Of a stretch of 64,000 nt of DNA, positions 16,683 to 27,409 are shown piece after piece; the first letter of the stretch is position 1; each line of letters begins with the position of its first letter. Position numbers and translations under genes: made by a program. The notes under the pieces are model-generated. The model saw nothing but the letters and a program-made list of their open reading frames with translations, made no database searches and was not told the DNA's origin. The DNA comes from Citricoccus muralis (GTDB lineage Bacteria > Actinomycetota > Actinomycetes > Actinomycetales > Micrococcaceae), in the NCBI RefSeq assembly GCF_029637705.1, contig NZ_CP121252.1:62001-126000 (forward strand), written 5' to 3'.

Positions 16683-17944
16683 GGCAGTTCCACCTCCACG
16701 CTGAAATGATCATCGGCGGTGGGCCCAGAGCGGGCCTTCCCGCCCAGCAACATTGCCTGCTCCTCGATTCCGAGAAGCCCGTTCCCGGTGCCCAGCACCG
16801 TCTCGTCAACGTCGTCGGGGAGACGATTGCGCACCCGCAGCAGAACGGCCGCGTCGAGGCGCTGCAGGTCGAGGTGAACCGGTTCTCTGGGGGCGTGCTT
16901 GCCGGCGTTCACGAGCGCCTCGTCCAGCATTCTCAGCAGCGAGGCTGTTCGAGCGGGATTCCGCTCCCACTCCGCGGTCGAGAGCTCCTGTCGTACCACC
17001 ACGATGTTCGTGCCTCGCGACGCCGCAGAGTCCAGAACCGAGCGCAGTGTGCGCAGTGTCTGCAGGTGCTGCTGCCCCGCATTCTCAGCATCCACGGGTT
17101 CACGCAGCGCGGTGAGAATGTCGGCCAGCATGCTGCCGGCGTCTCGAGCTGCTTGATGGATGACGTGTGATGCCTCCCGGATCTGCGCGGGAGCGAGATC
17201 GTCGCGGGAGGCCAGGGCCCCGGCGTGCATGGCAATAATAGAGAGCTGATGGGAGACGCCGTCGTGCATGTCACGGGCGACCGAACGACGTTCGTCGAAT
17301 CGCGCCTGGCGCTTTTCCGCCTCTCGGGTACGCGCCTGCTCCGCCCGGGCCAGTTCAGCGGTTCGGGCTTGCTCGCGCAACGAGGCGATGAGCGCGGCTC
17401 GGGTGCCCCGAACCCGTCCCCACAGCAGCCCGCAGCCGGTAATCAACCCGGCCACGGCCGCGGTGACGATCGAAGGGAGCGGCACCTCGGACTGGTAGGG
17501 CGCACTCACCGAATCCTGCCAGGCGTACATGCCCCAGACCCCGAGCATCATCGCAGCGACCACGGCCAGATCCAGGGCGAGCATCCGGCGTTCGCCGAGT
17601 CGTTTCGTGGCCACCAGCCAGGCGGGCAGCGCGAAGCTGCTGACCATACCGCAGCAGATGATCAGCACGTTGCCCCAGAGGGAGCGACGCAGGGGGCCGA
17701 CCGCGATACAGGCGGCGACTCCGAGAACGAGGTCCGCGAGCAAGAAACCGGTCAGCGCGTTGAGACCCGCCTCGCCCACGTCGTCGAGCGTTAATCCGAA
17801 TCCCACGAGATAGATGGGCGCCCCGAGGCCCAGGCACAGCAACGAGGTGAGCGTGGGGCGGAGAAGACCGCCGACGGAGACACGGGGATCTCGGTGTCGA
17901 CGTGGAGTCGTCTCGGTGCGCTGGGCTGCCATGGTCTTCATCAT
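16673..17944 (-). CDS. Sensor histidine kinase (HisKA_3 type)
   Basis: The 423-aa protein begins with about five to six hydrophobic segments (residues 28-160) that act as the sensor region. A coiled linker rich in Arg, Glu and Ala follows. The dimerisation helix RSVARDMHDGVSHQLSIIAMH carries the phosphoacceptor His near residue 227, and a HATPase domain ends the protein (LDEALVNAGKHA, LGTGNGLLGIEEQ). I start it at the ATG at 17944; another ATG at 17932 is equally possible. Much longer readings to 18415 are antisense to the CPBP gene. It partners the adjacent NarL-type regulator. Confidence 0.9.
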   Translation of the reverse strand: MMKTMAAQRTETTPRRHRDPRVSVGGLLRPTLTSLLCLGLGAPIYLVGFGLTLDDVGEAGLNALTGFLLADLVLGVAACIAVGPLRRSLWGNVLIICCGMVSSFALPAWLVATKRLGERRMLALDLAVVAAMMLGVWGMYAWQDSVSAPYQSEVPLPSIVTAAVAGLITGCGLLWGRVRGTRAALIASLREQARTAELARAEQARTREAEKRQARFDERRSVARDMHDGVSHQLSIIAMHAGALASRDDLAPAQIREASHVIHQAARDAGSMLADILTALREPVDAENAGQQHLQTLRTLRSVLDSAASRGTNIVVVRQELSTAEWERNPARTASLLRMLDEALVNAGKHAPREPVHLDLQRLDAAVLLRVRNRLPDDVDETVLGTGNGLLGIEEQAMLLGGKARSGPTADDHFSVEVELPWT

Positions 17945-18049
17945 AGGTTCGGCGATGCGGTGTCTGGATCCTCCGAAAGAACGAGACTGAGTTCGAAGTC
18001 CGACCGAAGGGAGGATCCGCCGCCGGCACATTCCCGCGACGCTGGAGGC

Positions 18050-19042
18050 ATGACGATCACCGACACCACCCTCACCGCCCCTCTCACCACCTCCGCTGGC
18101 CCCTCGACTGCCCGGCAGGCCGACTTGCCGTACCACCGGCTCATGCGGCACTCCCCGCGGAGCAGAAAATGGTGGCGCCCGCTCCTGGCGACACTGACCA
18201 CCGCGGGTCTGTATGTGGCGTTCGTTCTTCCGCTGTTCGTCTTCTGGTTCATCGCGGAGGAGGGGGCGTTCGGGGAGTCCTGGCGCCCTACGGCTGAACT
18301 CACCGACCCGTCGAACCCGATGGACCTGTTGCTGTTGCTTGGACTCATCGTGATGATGCTGCCCGCGGTGCTCCTCGGGATGCGGTGGGGCGGACGCGCG
18401 CCGGGGATCCTGCACTCCGTGCGGGGACGGGTGCGCTGGGGAATGATCCTGCGAGCCGCCGCGATCACGCTGCCCCTCTATGCCGTCGTCCTGGTGGGGC
18501 TGTACGTTCTCTTCCCGCCGAACGATGTCGCCTGGCCCGAGGCCACGAGCCGCACGCTGTGGCTCTACGTCATCATCGTCCTGCTCACCCCACTGCAGTG
18601 CGCGGCGGAGGAGTACGTTTTTCGCGGCCTGGCGATGCAGGTGCTGGGAACCTGGCTGCGCTCACCGCTCTGGGGCATCCTCATCCCGGTGCCGCTGTTC
18701 ATGCTCGGACACGGCTATGACTGGGTCGGACAGATTGATATCGCCGTGTTCGCCCTCTGCATGGGTGCACTGGTGTGGAAGAGCGGTGGTCTCGAACTCG
18801 CCATCGTCATGCACACCGCCAACAACCTCGTGCTCTTCCTGCTGGCCCCGTTCAGCGCCACTTCCCTCGAGCAGGGTGCTGTTGATCCGATGTCACTGCT
18901 GGTGAGTCTGCCGATGACGATCGGTGTGACCGCTCTGCTGTGGGTGTGGGTCTCCCGTCGACACGGCCTGCGGGTTCTCGAGCCGCTGACGAACGGCCAC
19001 GGGGCTGAATGTGCGAGCGGGGAAGTGCGACAAACGACGTAG
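18050..19042 (+). CDS. CPBP-family intramembrane glutamic endopeptidase
   Basis: The 330-aa membrane protein has the three CPBP (CAAX protease/bacteriocin-processing) motifs: EEYVFRG (EExxxR) near residue 188, FMLGHG (FxxxH) near 220 and HTANN (HxxxN) near 258. About eight hydrophobic segments are present. It lies divergently to the two-component pair, and the 105-bp gap between them probably holds both promoters. GGAGG stands only 1 nt before the chosen ATG, an unusually short distance, so the true start could differ. Some family members process peptides or protect from bacteriocins; the substrate here is unknown. Confidence 0.87.
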   Translation: MTITDTTLTAPLTTSAGPSTARQADLPYHRLMRHSPRSRKWWRPLLATLTTAGLYVAFVLPLFVFWFIAEEGAFGESWRPTAELTDPSNPMDLLLLLGLIVMMLPAVLLGMRWGGRAPGILHSVRGRVRWGMILRAAAITLPLYAVVLVGLYVLFPPNDVAWPEATSRTLWLYVIIVLLTPLQCAAEEYVFRGLAMQVLGTWLRSPLWGILIPVPLFMLGHGYDWVGQIDIAVFALCMGALVWKSGGLELAIVMHTANNLVLFLLAPFSATSLEQGAVDPMSLLVSLPMTIGVTALLWVWVSRRHGLRVLEPLTNGHGAECASGEVRQTT

Positions 19043-19097
19043 TCGGACTAGGTCGAGGCGCTCGTGTTCTGGGATCGGGGCAACTCTAGACTTCAGC

Positions 19098-19113
19098 AGT
19101 GAGACAGCTCACA
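19098..19113. promoter_or_regulatory. CRP/GlxR-like operator upstream of the MHS transporter
   Basis: AGTGA-GACAGC-TCACA fits the TGTGA-N6-TCACA palindrome of CRP and the actinobacterial GlxR with one mismatch. It lies 57 bp upstream of the chosen ATG of the transporter gene and just downstream of a TAGACT that could be a -10 element, so binding there would be expected to repress. Confidence 0.5.
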
Positions 19114-19170
19114 GTGGCGCTGCCGCAGCGAGGTTCGCGAGACGTGAGCATTGAGAGAGGACCCGTCACG

Positions 19171-20547
19171 ATGAACGAGCTCCATTCACCCCACACATCG
19201 AGTATCGATACCTCCGCATCCCCGGACGAATCCGGACCGGGGCGCGGATTGCCCTCCGCCCGGGAGCGCAGCAAGGTTCTGAGCGCGTCACTGGTGGGGA
19301 CCGCCATCGAGTGGTACGACTTCTTCATCTACGGTTCCGCGGCCGCGCTGATTTTTGGACCGCAGTTCTTCCCCGCGGATGACAACCCGGTGGTGGGCAC
19401 CCTGGCGGCGTTCGCGACCTTCGCGGTGGGATTCCTGGCTCGTCCCCTGGGCGGGCTGCTCATGGGGCACTACGGGGACCGGATCGGACGCAAGGCGATG
19501 CTGATGGTGTCGATGCTGCTCATGGGTGTGGCCACGGTGGCCATCGGGCTGCTACCAACTTACGCGACGATCGGGGTGTGGGCGCCGATTCTGTTGGTGA
19601 CCTTCCGGATTCTCCAGGGGGTCGGCGTCGGCGGCGAATGGGGCGGGGCGGTGCTGATGGCGGTGGAGTACTCACCGCGGAACCGGCGCGCCCTCTATGG
19701 GGCGTTCCCGCAGATGGGGCTGCCGTTGGGGATCATCGGCGCCAACCTGGTCTTCGTCGTCGTCTCGAATATTCTGGCACCCGAGGCGTTTCAGGCGTGG
19801 GGCTGGCGAGTTCCCTTCCTGTTCAGTGCGGTGCTGGTGCTCATCGCGCTGTGGATCCGGCTGCAGGTGGAAGACTCCCCGGCCTTCAAGACGATGAAGA
19901 AGGAGAAGACGGTAGCCAAGGCGCCGATGCTGGATCTGTTCCGGCGGCACACCGGCACCGTGCTGCTGGCGGGCGTGGTCTCGATCGCCCCGCCCGCCAT
20001 CGGTTACCTGTATTCGGTGTGGATGCTCTCGCACCGGGGCAACCTAGGGGAGGATGGGGTCTCGCAGAACACGATGCTGGCGCTGATCATCTTCGGGGCG
20101 GTCTGCCACCTGGTGACGGTGGCCCTGGGCGCGCTGTTGGCCGATCGGTTCACCCAGAAAAAGGTGTTCCTGTGGGGTGCGGCGATGCTGACCCTGTGGG
20201 CGTTCCCGTTCTTCTGGCTCGCGGATACCGGCCAGTGGTACAACATCGCGATTGCGTTTGCCGTCGTGCTGTTGGCGCAGTCACTGATGGCTGGCCCGCA
20301 GGCTGCGCTGATTGCGGAGCTGTTCCCCGCCGAGGTGCGGTACTCCGGGGCGTCGGTGGCCTACCAAATTGGGTCGATCCTGGGTGGCGGGTTCATGCCG
20401 CTGATCGGTACGGGCTTGTATGCGGCCTTCGGCACCTCGACACCGATTGCGCTGTATCTGATGCTGATGGGACTGATCAGCTTCGGTGCCATGGCGGTGC
20501 TGACGGTGGGCCGCTACCAGGCGTCGGCCGATGCGGTACAGCGGTGA
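19171..20547 (+). CDS. MHS-family MFS metabolite:H+ symporter
   Basis: The 458-aa product has twelve predicted membrane segments and the metabolite:H+ symporter (MHS) signatures: GTAIEWYDFFIYGSAAALIF near 37, HYGDRIGRKAML near 95-106, and RILQGVGVGGEWGGAVLMAVE near 135-155. This family carries organic acids, betaines and similar solutes such as shikimate or proline betaine; the substrate here is unknown. I chose the ATG at 19171 because GAGAGAGG lies 10 nt ahead; a GTG at 19099 is also in frame. It is followed by a two-component system and a methyltransferase-type enzyme, which may use the imported compound. Confidence 0.9.
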   Translation: MNELHSPHTSSIDTSASPDESGPGRGLPSARERSKVLSASLVGTAIEWYDFFIYGSAAALIFGPQFFPADDNPVVGTLAAFATFAVGFLARPLGGLLMGHYGDRIGRKAMLMVSMLLMGVATVAIGLLPTYATIGVWAPILLVTFRILQGVGVGGEWGGAVLMAVEYSPRNRRALYGAFPQMGLPLGIIGANLVFVVVSNILAPEAFQAWGWRVPFLFSAVLVLIALWIRLQVEDSPAFKTMKKEKTVAKAPMLDLFRRHTGTVLLAGVVSIAPPAIGYLYSVWMLSHRGNLGEDGVSQNTMLALIIFGAVCHLVTVALGALLADRFTQKKVFLWGAAMLTLWAFPFFWLADTGQWYNIAIAFAVVLLAQSLMAGPQAALIAELFPAEVRYSGASVAYQIGSILGGGFMPLIGTGLYAAFGTSTPIALYLMLMGLISFGAMAVLTVGRYQASADAVQR

Positions 20548-20613
20548 CCCCCTGACCGGGACGAGACGGAGTATTCTGTGCACAGACGTGCCGTGAAGGA
20601 GGGCTGAGCCGCG

Positions 20614-21876
20614 ATGACCATCCACCCCGACACGACGACCATGGCGGAACTGGAGGCCGTGCGACGTCGTGAACGGCACGCTGCCGCCGTGGCACGCACC
20701 GCCGCCCGGGTGGCTTCGGAGAGGTCGTTGCCGGCCACGCTGCGGGCGCTGGCCGAGGAGATCCTGCAGGCGGATGGGTTGGCCGGGGTACAGGTGCTCA
20801 CGAATGAACACTCCGGCGACCAGCTGCACATGCTCGGAGTGGCGGGCTTTCCGGCCTCGGGCCAGCGTGCGTTCTTCTCGCGATTGCTGGAGTGTCAGCG
20901 ACGGGGTGCACGGCTGCGGATGCTGGAGGTGATGGAGACCGGGGAGCCGGTGATCATGCCGCACCGCTACGCCACGGTGATGGAGGATCCGGCCTGGGAG
21001 CCGCTGCGCGAGTACCACCGTAGTCCGGAGTGGGACGCTTTCGCTTCGCTACCGATCACGGTGCGAACGCGCACCATCGGAATCCTGAACGTGTTCTTCA
21101 CCCCGGGTACTCATATCGACGACGACGGCTTCGAGTTTCTCGCGGCGATGGCGGAGCAAGCGGGGCTGGCCATCGACTATGCCTCGCTGCTGGAGCAGGA
21201 GCGCCATACGGTGCAGCGGGAGGAACGGCAGCGCCTGGCCCGGGACCTGCACGATTCGGTGGTGCAGCAGGTGTTCTCGATGGGCATGATGACCCAGGCG
21301 CTGAAGGTGCTGAGCGAGGGTAACCGGCCGGAGAGGATGACCCGGATTCGGGAGATATCCACCGACCTGGAGGAGATCACTGCCTCGGTGTTGCAGGACC
21401 TGCGCGGCCTGGTCGCGCAGTTGCGGCCGAGTCCGCTGACGGGGGGCGGATTGGCGGACGCCGTTGCGAAGCTCGCCGCGACGACCCACCGGCAGACCGG
21501 GATCGACGTGGACGTCCACCTCGATGACGTTGCGGCGTCTCTGGATGCCCCCATGGCTGAAGACCTCTACTACGTGGCGGCGGAGGCGGTGCACAATGCG
21601 ATCAAGCACGCGGCCCCCGACGTCATCACGATTCGCCTGGAACGCGGCGAGCCGGGCACGCTGGAGCTGCTGATTCGGGATCACGGTACCGACCCGCATC
21701 CAGTACACCCGGAGGCAGGAACCGATTCGGGCGAGGGCCACGGACTGGAGTTCATGCGCGAGCGAGTGGAACGCTGGCACGGTGAATTGACGGTGGCGCC
21801 CAGCTACAACGGTGCAGGAACCGACGTGTTAGCGGTGGTTCCACACCACATCGTGACTCTCGAGGAGGACGCGTGA
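20614..21876 (+). CDS. GAF-domain sensor histidine kinase (HisKA_3)
   Basis: The 420-aa protein is cytoplasmic. It has a GAF sensor domain (about residues 35-190), a HisKA_3 helix RLARDLHDSVVQQVFSMGMM with the phosphoacceptor His near 213, and a HATPase domain (AEAVHNAIKHAAPD, then DHGT and GHGLEFMRERVE). GAAGGAGGG lies about 10 nt ahead of the ATG. It overlaps the next gene, a NarL-type regulator, by four bases (GTGA). It sits between a transporter and a LigM/GcvT-like enzyme, so a small aromatic or organic ligand sensed by the GAF domain is plausible, but this is inference. Confidence 0.92.
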   Translation: MTIHPDTTTMAELEAVRRRERHAAAVARTAARVASERSLPATLRALAEEILQADGLAGVQVLTNEHSGDQLHMLGVAGFPASGQRAFFSRLLECQRRGARLRMLEVMETGEPVIMPHRYATVMEDPAWEPLREYHRSPEWDAFASLPITVRTRTIGILNVFFTPGTHIDDDGFEFLAAMAEQAGLAIDYASLLEQERHTVQREERQRLARDLHDSVVQQVFSMGMMTQALKVLSEGNRPERMTRIREISTDLEEITASVLQDLRGLVAQLRPSPLTGGGLADAVAKLAATTHRQTGIDVDVHLDDVAASLDAPMAEDLYYVAAEAVHNAIKHAAPDVITIRLERGEPGTLELLIRDHGTDPHPVHPEAGTDSGEGHGLEFMRERVERWHGELTVAPSYNGAGTDVLAVVPHHIVTLEEDA

Positions 21877-22553
21877 CCACGGAACAGCACTCGAGCCACG
21901 CCGCCATCACGGTGTTGATCGTGGACGATCACGCGGTGGCCCGGCGTGGAATATCGGCGTACTTCGATGTGCTCGATGACCTCGAATCGGTCGGCGAGGC
22001 GGTGGACGGTCAGGATGCCCTAGAGCAGCTGGCCGAGCTCGACACCTACGGACGGTTGCCCGATGTCGTGCTACTGGATCTCGTGATGCCGCGTATGGAC
22101 GGGATCGCCGCGCTGAAGGAGATTCGCCAGCGTTACCCCGGGGTGAAGGTCGTGGTGCTCACCAGTTTCGGGGAGACGGAGCGGCTGAACACCACCATGC
22201 AGCTCGGGGCGGCGGGTTACCTGCTCAAGGACGCCGGTCCGCTGGAAGTGGCCTCGGCCGTGCAAGCGGCGGTGCGCGACGAGGTCTTCATTGATACCGC
22301 GATGGCGCGCAAGCTCACCCAGATGTTTGGCTCCCCGGCGGGTGGGATCGCCTCGCTCACCCAGCGTGAGCGGGCGGTGCTGATGCTGGTGGGTGAAGGA
22401 TGCTCGAACCGAGACATCGCTCGCCAACTACACATTTCCGAACGCACCGCGCGCACCCACGTCTCCAACATGCTGGGCAAGCTCAACGTGTCGTCCCGCA
22501 CCCAGGCGGCACTGCTGGCGGTCAACGCTGGCTTGATCTCACCCGACGCCTAA
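21873..22553 (+). CDS. NarL/FixJ-type response regulator
   Basis: The 226-aa product starts with GTG inside the stop of the kinase gene. It has the receiver acidic pair D18/D19 (LIVDDH), phosphoacceptor D69 (VVLLDLVMPRMDG), the switch Thr and Lys (VLTSFG, LLKDAG), and a LuxR-type HTH near residues 160-220 (LTQRERAVLMLVGEGCSNRDIARQL). It forms a two-component system with the GAF kinase. Confidence 0.94.
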   Translation: MTTEQHSSHAAITVLIVDDHAVARRGISAYFDVLDDLESVGEAVDGQDALEQLAELDTYGRLPDVVLLDLVMPRMDGIAALKEIRQRYPGVKVVVLTSFGETERLNTTMQLGAAGYLLKDAGPLEVASAVQAAVRDEVFIDTAMARKLTQMFGSPAGGIASLTQRERAVLMLVGEGCSNRDIARQLHISERTARTHVSNMLGKLNVSSRTQAALLAVNAGLISPDA

Positions 22554-22638
22554 TCGCTCGGGCGAGAATCGCGACAAACGTCCCGGTCGAATCGGTGCCG
22601 ATGGCCTGCCTGAGGTCTCCCGAACCTTCCTACAGTGG

Positions 22639-24095
<1,457 letters not shown>

Positions 24096-24154
24096 TACGC
24101 GGACGGACCTATCCTGGTCGGTGATTGAGGGGTCAGCCAACGAATGGAGCCCTC

Positions 24155-24677
24155 ATGCTGTTCACCGCCGACTGGTGGGCCCACGCCCTGAGCTGGGGCG
24201 GCCTCGTGGCGATGGTCAGCGGAGCCGTGCTCATCGCCACCCTGTTCTTCGCCCCCTACGAGCTGCTCAGCGACTATCCATAAGAGATTCAGGAGACGGC
24301 GCCGAAGCCGACGCGGCGCCAACGGATGGCGGGGTTGGTCGCCGGGCTGGTCCTCATCCTCTGCCTGTTCGGCGGAATGCTCGGCGCTGTCGTGTCCTGG
24401 GGCGTAAGTCATCCCGGCGCGGGTTTTCTCGGGTTGGGGCTGATGGCGCTGGTGGTGATGGTGCTCTTCGCGCTCGTCGACCTGCTGGTCATCGCCTGGT
24501 TGCTCATCTGCATGTGGCGCCCGAGACGGCTTGTGTTCTCAAAACCGAGGACTGCGACGGCTGGGGCGCCTACCGTTTTCACCTGTCAGAGCAGCTGTCC
24601 AGCTGTCCCTCCGCGGGGTCACCGACCTGTTGGCGTCCAGCGCGGTGATCGCCGTGTTGGCTTGGTGGATCACATAG
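24155..24677 (+). pseudogene. Decayed small membrane-protein gene (stop, frameshift, 8-bp duplication)
   Basis: Three pieces in line read as one membrane protein. The first is 42 codons with one hydrophobic helix, ending at TAA (24281-24283). The second continues in the same frame past that stop, with two hydrophobic helices up to MWRPRRLV. A one-base frame change near the AAAA run at 24541 leads to TEDCDGWGAYRFHLSEQ. Then a tandem duplication of AGCTGTCC (24593-24600 and 24601-24608) shifts the frame; removing one copy restores LRGVTDLLASSAVIAVLAWWIT and a stop at 24677. Three independent lesions argue for a dead gene. The first piece alone, with GGAG before its ATG, could still make a 42-aa peptide. 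The original family is not recognised. Confidence 0.7.
24593..24608 (+). repeat. 8-bp tandem duplication inside the pseudogene
   Basis: AGCTGTCC occurs twice in direct succession. The 8-bp addition breaks the frame of the membrane-protein pseudogene, and deleting one copy restores it. Confidence 0.85.
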
Positions 24678-25608
24678 CGCTGGAGGGCAGACTGGAAATG
24701 GTTGAGAGCCGTTGCATCAGCCGGTGAGCGATGCGCATGAACTCCGCTGTGGCCGGTGAAATGGCTCCGTTGCGTTTGGTGATGAACGCGTAGTGTTCTA
24801 ACAGCGGGGGATCCAGTGGCGCCCAGTGCAGATGGCGCGATTCAATCACGGACCGACCTACATGGTAAGAGACGAAGGTGTCTCCCAGGCCTTCGGCCGC
24901 CAGACTCAGCGCGTGCGTCTGGAATTCTACTTCGATGATGGGCTCCAGGTTCTCTCCGGTGCGCTGGGTGCGTTCCAACAGTGACTTGCGCAGTGGGTCG
25001 GTCTGCGACCAGCTGGACTCGGAGAGGATGATCGGGCGATCGGCGATGTCATTGACATTCACCGTGCCGCGGCCGGGAATCGGATTCGCGGACACGTAAA
25101 CCACCTGGTCTGTGAAGACAGCGGGGGTCACCGCCAGATCACGGGCATCGACGGGAAGCTGCACGAGTCCGGCCTCCAGTTCGCCTGTGCGAACGCCATC
25201 GGCGACCTCAGAGGAATTCAGGCCGGTGACGTGAACGCGCACTTTCGGATGGCGTTGGCGAAAGTCGCGGATGAGATCGGTCAGCAGGTAGAGATGCGCG
25301 CTGCTGAACGTTCCGAAGGATACCTTTCCTACCTCGACGGAACGCAATCGCCGACTCCATTCGGAGAACACCCGGATATTGCGCAGGGCCTCTTCGGCGA
25401 GCGGAACCAGTTGGGATCCAGCGTCGGTCACGATCAGGCTGCGTGATCCGCGGGTGAAGAGTGAGACGCCGAGATTCTGCTCCAGATTGGAAATCTGTTC
25501 TGACAGGCTCGGCTGGGCGATGTGGTTCTCGGCTGCCGCACCGGCGAAGGTGCCGATACGGGCAGCCGAGATGAAGTACTCGAGTTGGCGGACGGTGGGT
25601 AGCGCCAT
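24670..25608 (-). CDS. LysR-family transcriptional regulator
   Basis: The 312-aa product has the N-terminal winged HTH of LysR proteins (residues 4-63: LPTVRQLEYFISAARIGTF, AQPSLSEQISNLEQNLGVSL) and an effector-binding domain of two lobes from about 90 to 300. It is transcribed away from the SDR-ABC-monooxygenase operon, and the 264-bp gap contains a T-N11-A palindrome. This is the classic arrangement for a LysR activator of the divergent operon, whose inducer is likely the operon substrate. Its 3' end overlaps the 3' end of the convergent pseudogene by eight bases. Confidence 0.94.
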   Translation of the reverse strand: MALPTVRQLEYFISAARIGTFAGAAAENHIAQPSLSEQISNLEQNLGVSLFTRGSRSLIVTDAGSQLVPLAEEALRNIRVFSEWSRRLRSVEVGKVSFGTFSSAHLYLLTDLIRDFRQRHPKVRVHVTGLNSSEVADGVRTGELEAGLVQLPVDARDLAVTPAVFTDQVVYVSANPIPGRGTVNVNDIADRPIILSESSWSQTDPLRKSLLERTQRTGENLEPIIEVEFQTHALSLAAEGLGDTFVSYHVGRSVIESRHLHWAPLDPPLLEHYAFITKRNGAISPATAEFMRIAHRLMQRLSTISSLPSSAM

Positions 25609-25766
25609 AGAAACCCCTTGCTAATTGAGAAACTCAACGAACGTCCGCGGATGATCTCATCGCTTCCCCACGTGTCAGGCGTGTTTCGTGCGGGAAAACT
25701 CTGGAGTCACCCGGTCAGTGAGCGCCGATGAAAAACCCTGAAATCATGCGGTCGACATGGTCATTA

Positions 25767-25779
25767 TAGGTAAAACCTA
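25767..25779. promoter_or_regulatory. LysR-type operator (T-N11-A box)
   Basis: TAGGTAAAACCTA is a perfect 5-bp inverted repeat with the T-N11-A form of LysR boxes. It lies between the lysR gene and the divergent SDR gene, 94 bp before the ATG of the latter. The surrounding bases are AT-rich for this genome, which suits a promoter. Confidence 0.5.
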
Positions 25780-25872
25780 GCACAGTCATCAGAAAGTAAG
25801 CATTGCCCTGGGTCGATGAAGGCTGATGCAATGACGTGAACGTAACGAACCGCACATTGGAGAACGCCGGAG

Positions 25873-26592
25873 ATGAATTCTAAGAACCTTACCGCTGTGG
25901 TCACTGGCTCCGCCTCGGGCATGGGACGAGCCGCGACCGTGGCTTTTCTCGAGCACGGCTGGCGAGTGATCGCACTCGATGTCACTGACACGGCGGCGCC
26001 GGACTCGGGGTCCGGCACCTTCATCAGTCGCGTCGTTGATGTGCGGTCCCGGACCGCCGTGGAAGAGGCGCTCTCAACGGTCCTGGGAGATGATGAGCGG
26101 TTAGACGCGGTCGCCAATATCGCTGGCATCTATCCGCCCACCACACTCGACTCCTACGACGAGGAGACCTATCGACGGATCTTCGATGTCAACGTGCTCG
26201 GGGTGGCGAACGTGATAGCCGCGGCCCGCCCGTACCTGGGCGAGGGGTCCTCGGTGATCAACTTCGCCTCCGTCGACGCCTTCGAAGTTTCCCCGGGTCA
26301 ACTGTTCTACGGGGCGTCCAAGGCGGCGGTGGTGATGCTGACCAAGGCGCTGGCCCTGGAATTGGCCCCTCAGGGAATCCGTGTCAACGGGATCGCGCCG
26401 GGCTGGGTGGAGACTCCCGGCAATGCCGCCACCGGGCGCATGGCGGAAGCCGCAGCGAGCATCCCCCTGGGGCGGGTGGCCCAGCCCGAGGAGATCGCGC
26501 AGTGGGTGTTCACCCTTGCCCAGCCCAGCCACACCGCCTTCATGAGCGGGGAGATCATCACCCTCTCCGGCGCGGCCGTCATCCGCCAATAG
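25873..26592 (+). CDS. SDR-family oxidoreductase
   Basis: The 239-aa product is a classical short-chain dehydrogenase: NAD(P) motif VVTGSASGMGRAA near residues 9-21 (TGxxxGxG), NIAGIY (NxAG) near 83, catalytic Ser in NFASVDAF, and YGASKAA (YxxxK) near 152. It is the first gene of the operon divergent from lysR, and it is followed by a second SDR 39 bp on. It probably oxidises an alcohol or hydroxyacid in the pathway, but the substrate is unknown. Confidence 0.92.
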   Translation: MNSKNLTAVVTGSASGMGRAATVAFLEHGWRVIALDVTDTAAPDSGSGTFISRVVDVRSRTAVEEALSTVLGDDERLDAVANIAGIYPPTTLDSYDEETYRRIFDVNVLGVANVIAAARPYLGEGSSVINFASVDAFEVSPGQLFYGASKAAVVMLTKALALELAPQGIRVNGIAPGWVETPGNAATGRMAEAAASIPLGRVAQPEEIAQWVFTLAQPSHTAFMSGEIITLSGAAVIRQ

Positions 26593-26631
26593 CGCGCACC
26601 CCATTCACTCACATCGTCAGGAGCAACAACC

Positions 26632-27366
26632 ATGAGGATCTTTCCCTCCGAATCCACCGTCGTCGTCACCGGCGCCGCACGCGGCCAGGGCGCAGCCCAC
26701 GCCGCACGACTGGGGCGCCCGGGAGTGCGGGTCATCCTCACCGACGTGCTCGACGACGAGGGCGAGCGCACCACCGAGGTGCTGCGCAGCTCCGGGGTCG
26801 ACGCGCATTATCGCTCCCTTGACGTCTCGGTCCCCGAACAGTGGTCTGCCCTGGCGGAAGAGATCCGGCGTGACCAGCCCCGATTGACCGGGCTCGTGAA
26901 CAACGCCGGAATTCTGCGCTACGGATCGATCGAGACCACCGACCTGGCCACTTGGTCACTGCACGAGCGCATCAACGTCCACGGGACCTTCCTCGGAGTG
27001 CAGACCATGGCGCCGCTGATGCGCAACGGTGGGGGTGGCTCCATCGTCAACGTGGCCTCGACCGCGGCCCTGATCGGGTCGAAGGGATATGCGGCCTATT
27101 CCGCCTCCAAGGCGGCCATCGTCGCTCTGACCAAGGTCGCAGCCCATGAATTCTCGCCCACCGTGAGGATCAACGCCATCTCACCGGGAGGAGTCTCCAG
27201 CCAGATGAACAACGACGAGCCCGAAGGCGGCTCCAGCAGCTCCGCACCCCTGGGCCGTCGCGCGAGCGTCGAGGAGATCTCGCCGCTGATCGACTACCTG
27301 CTCAGCGACCAAGCCTCCTTCGTCACAGGGTCCAATGTCGTCATCGACGGCGGACTGACTGCCTGA
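26632..27366 (+). CDS. SDR-family oxidoreductase
   Basis: The 244-aa product has the SDR motifs VVTGAARGQGAAHA (residues 11-24), VNNAGIL near 89, a Ser in NVASTAA and YSASKAA near 152. The Asp in LTDVL after the second beta strand favours NAD over NADP. A GAGCAAC leader precedes the ATG, and the gene lies 39 bp from the previous SDR and 43 bp from the ABC binding protein, so it is part of the same operon. Confidence 0.92.
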   Translation: MRIFPSESTVVVTGAARGQGAAHAARLGRPGVRVILTDVLDDEGERTTEVLRSSGVDAHYRSLDVSVPEQWSALAEEIRRDQPRLTGLVNNAGILRYGSIETTDLATWSLHERINVHGTFLGVQTMAPLMRNGGGGSIVNVASTAALIGSKGYAAYSASKAAIVALTKVAAHEFSPTVRINAISPGGVSSQMNNDEPEGGSSSSAPLGRRASVEEISPLIDYLLSDQASFVTGSNVVIDGGLTA

Positions 27367-27409
27367 ACACCACATTCACCTCACCCAATCAGAGAAACGG
27401 ACACGAACC

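Noticed and set aside
24281-24283. Programmed readthrough of TAA in the small membrane-protein gene
   Set aside because: Two further frame lesions follow, so decay is the simpler explanation.
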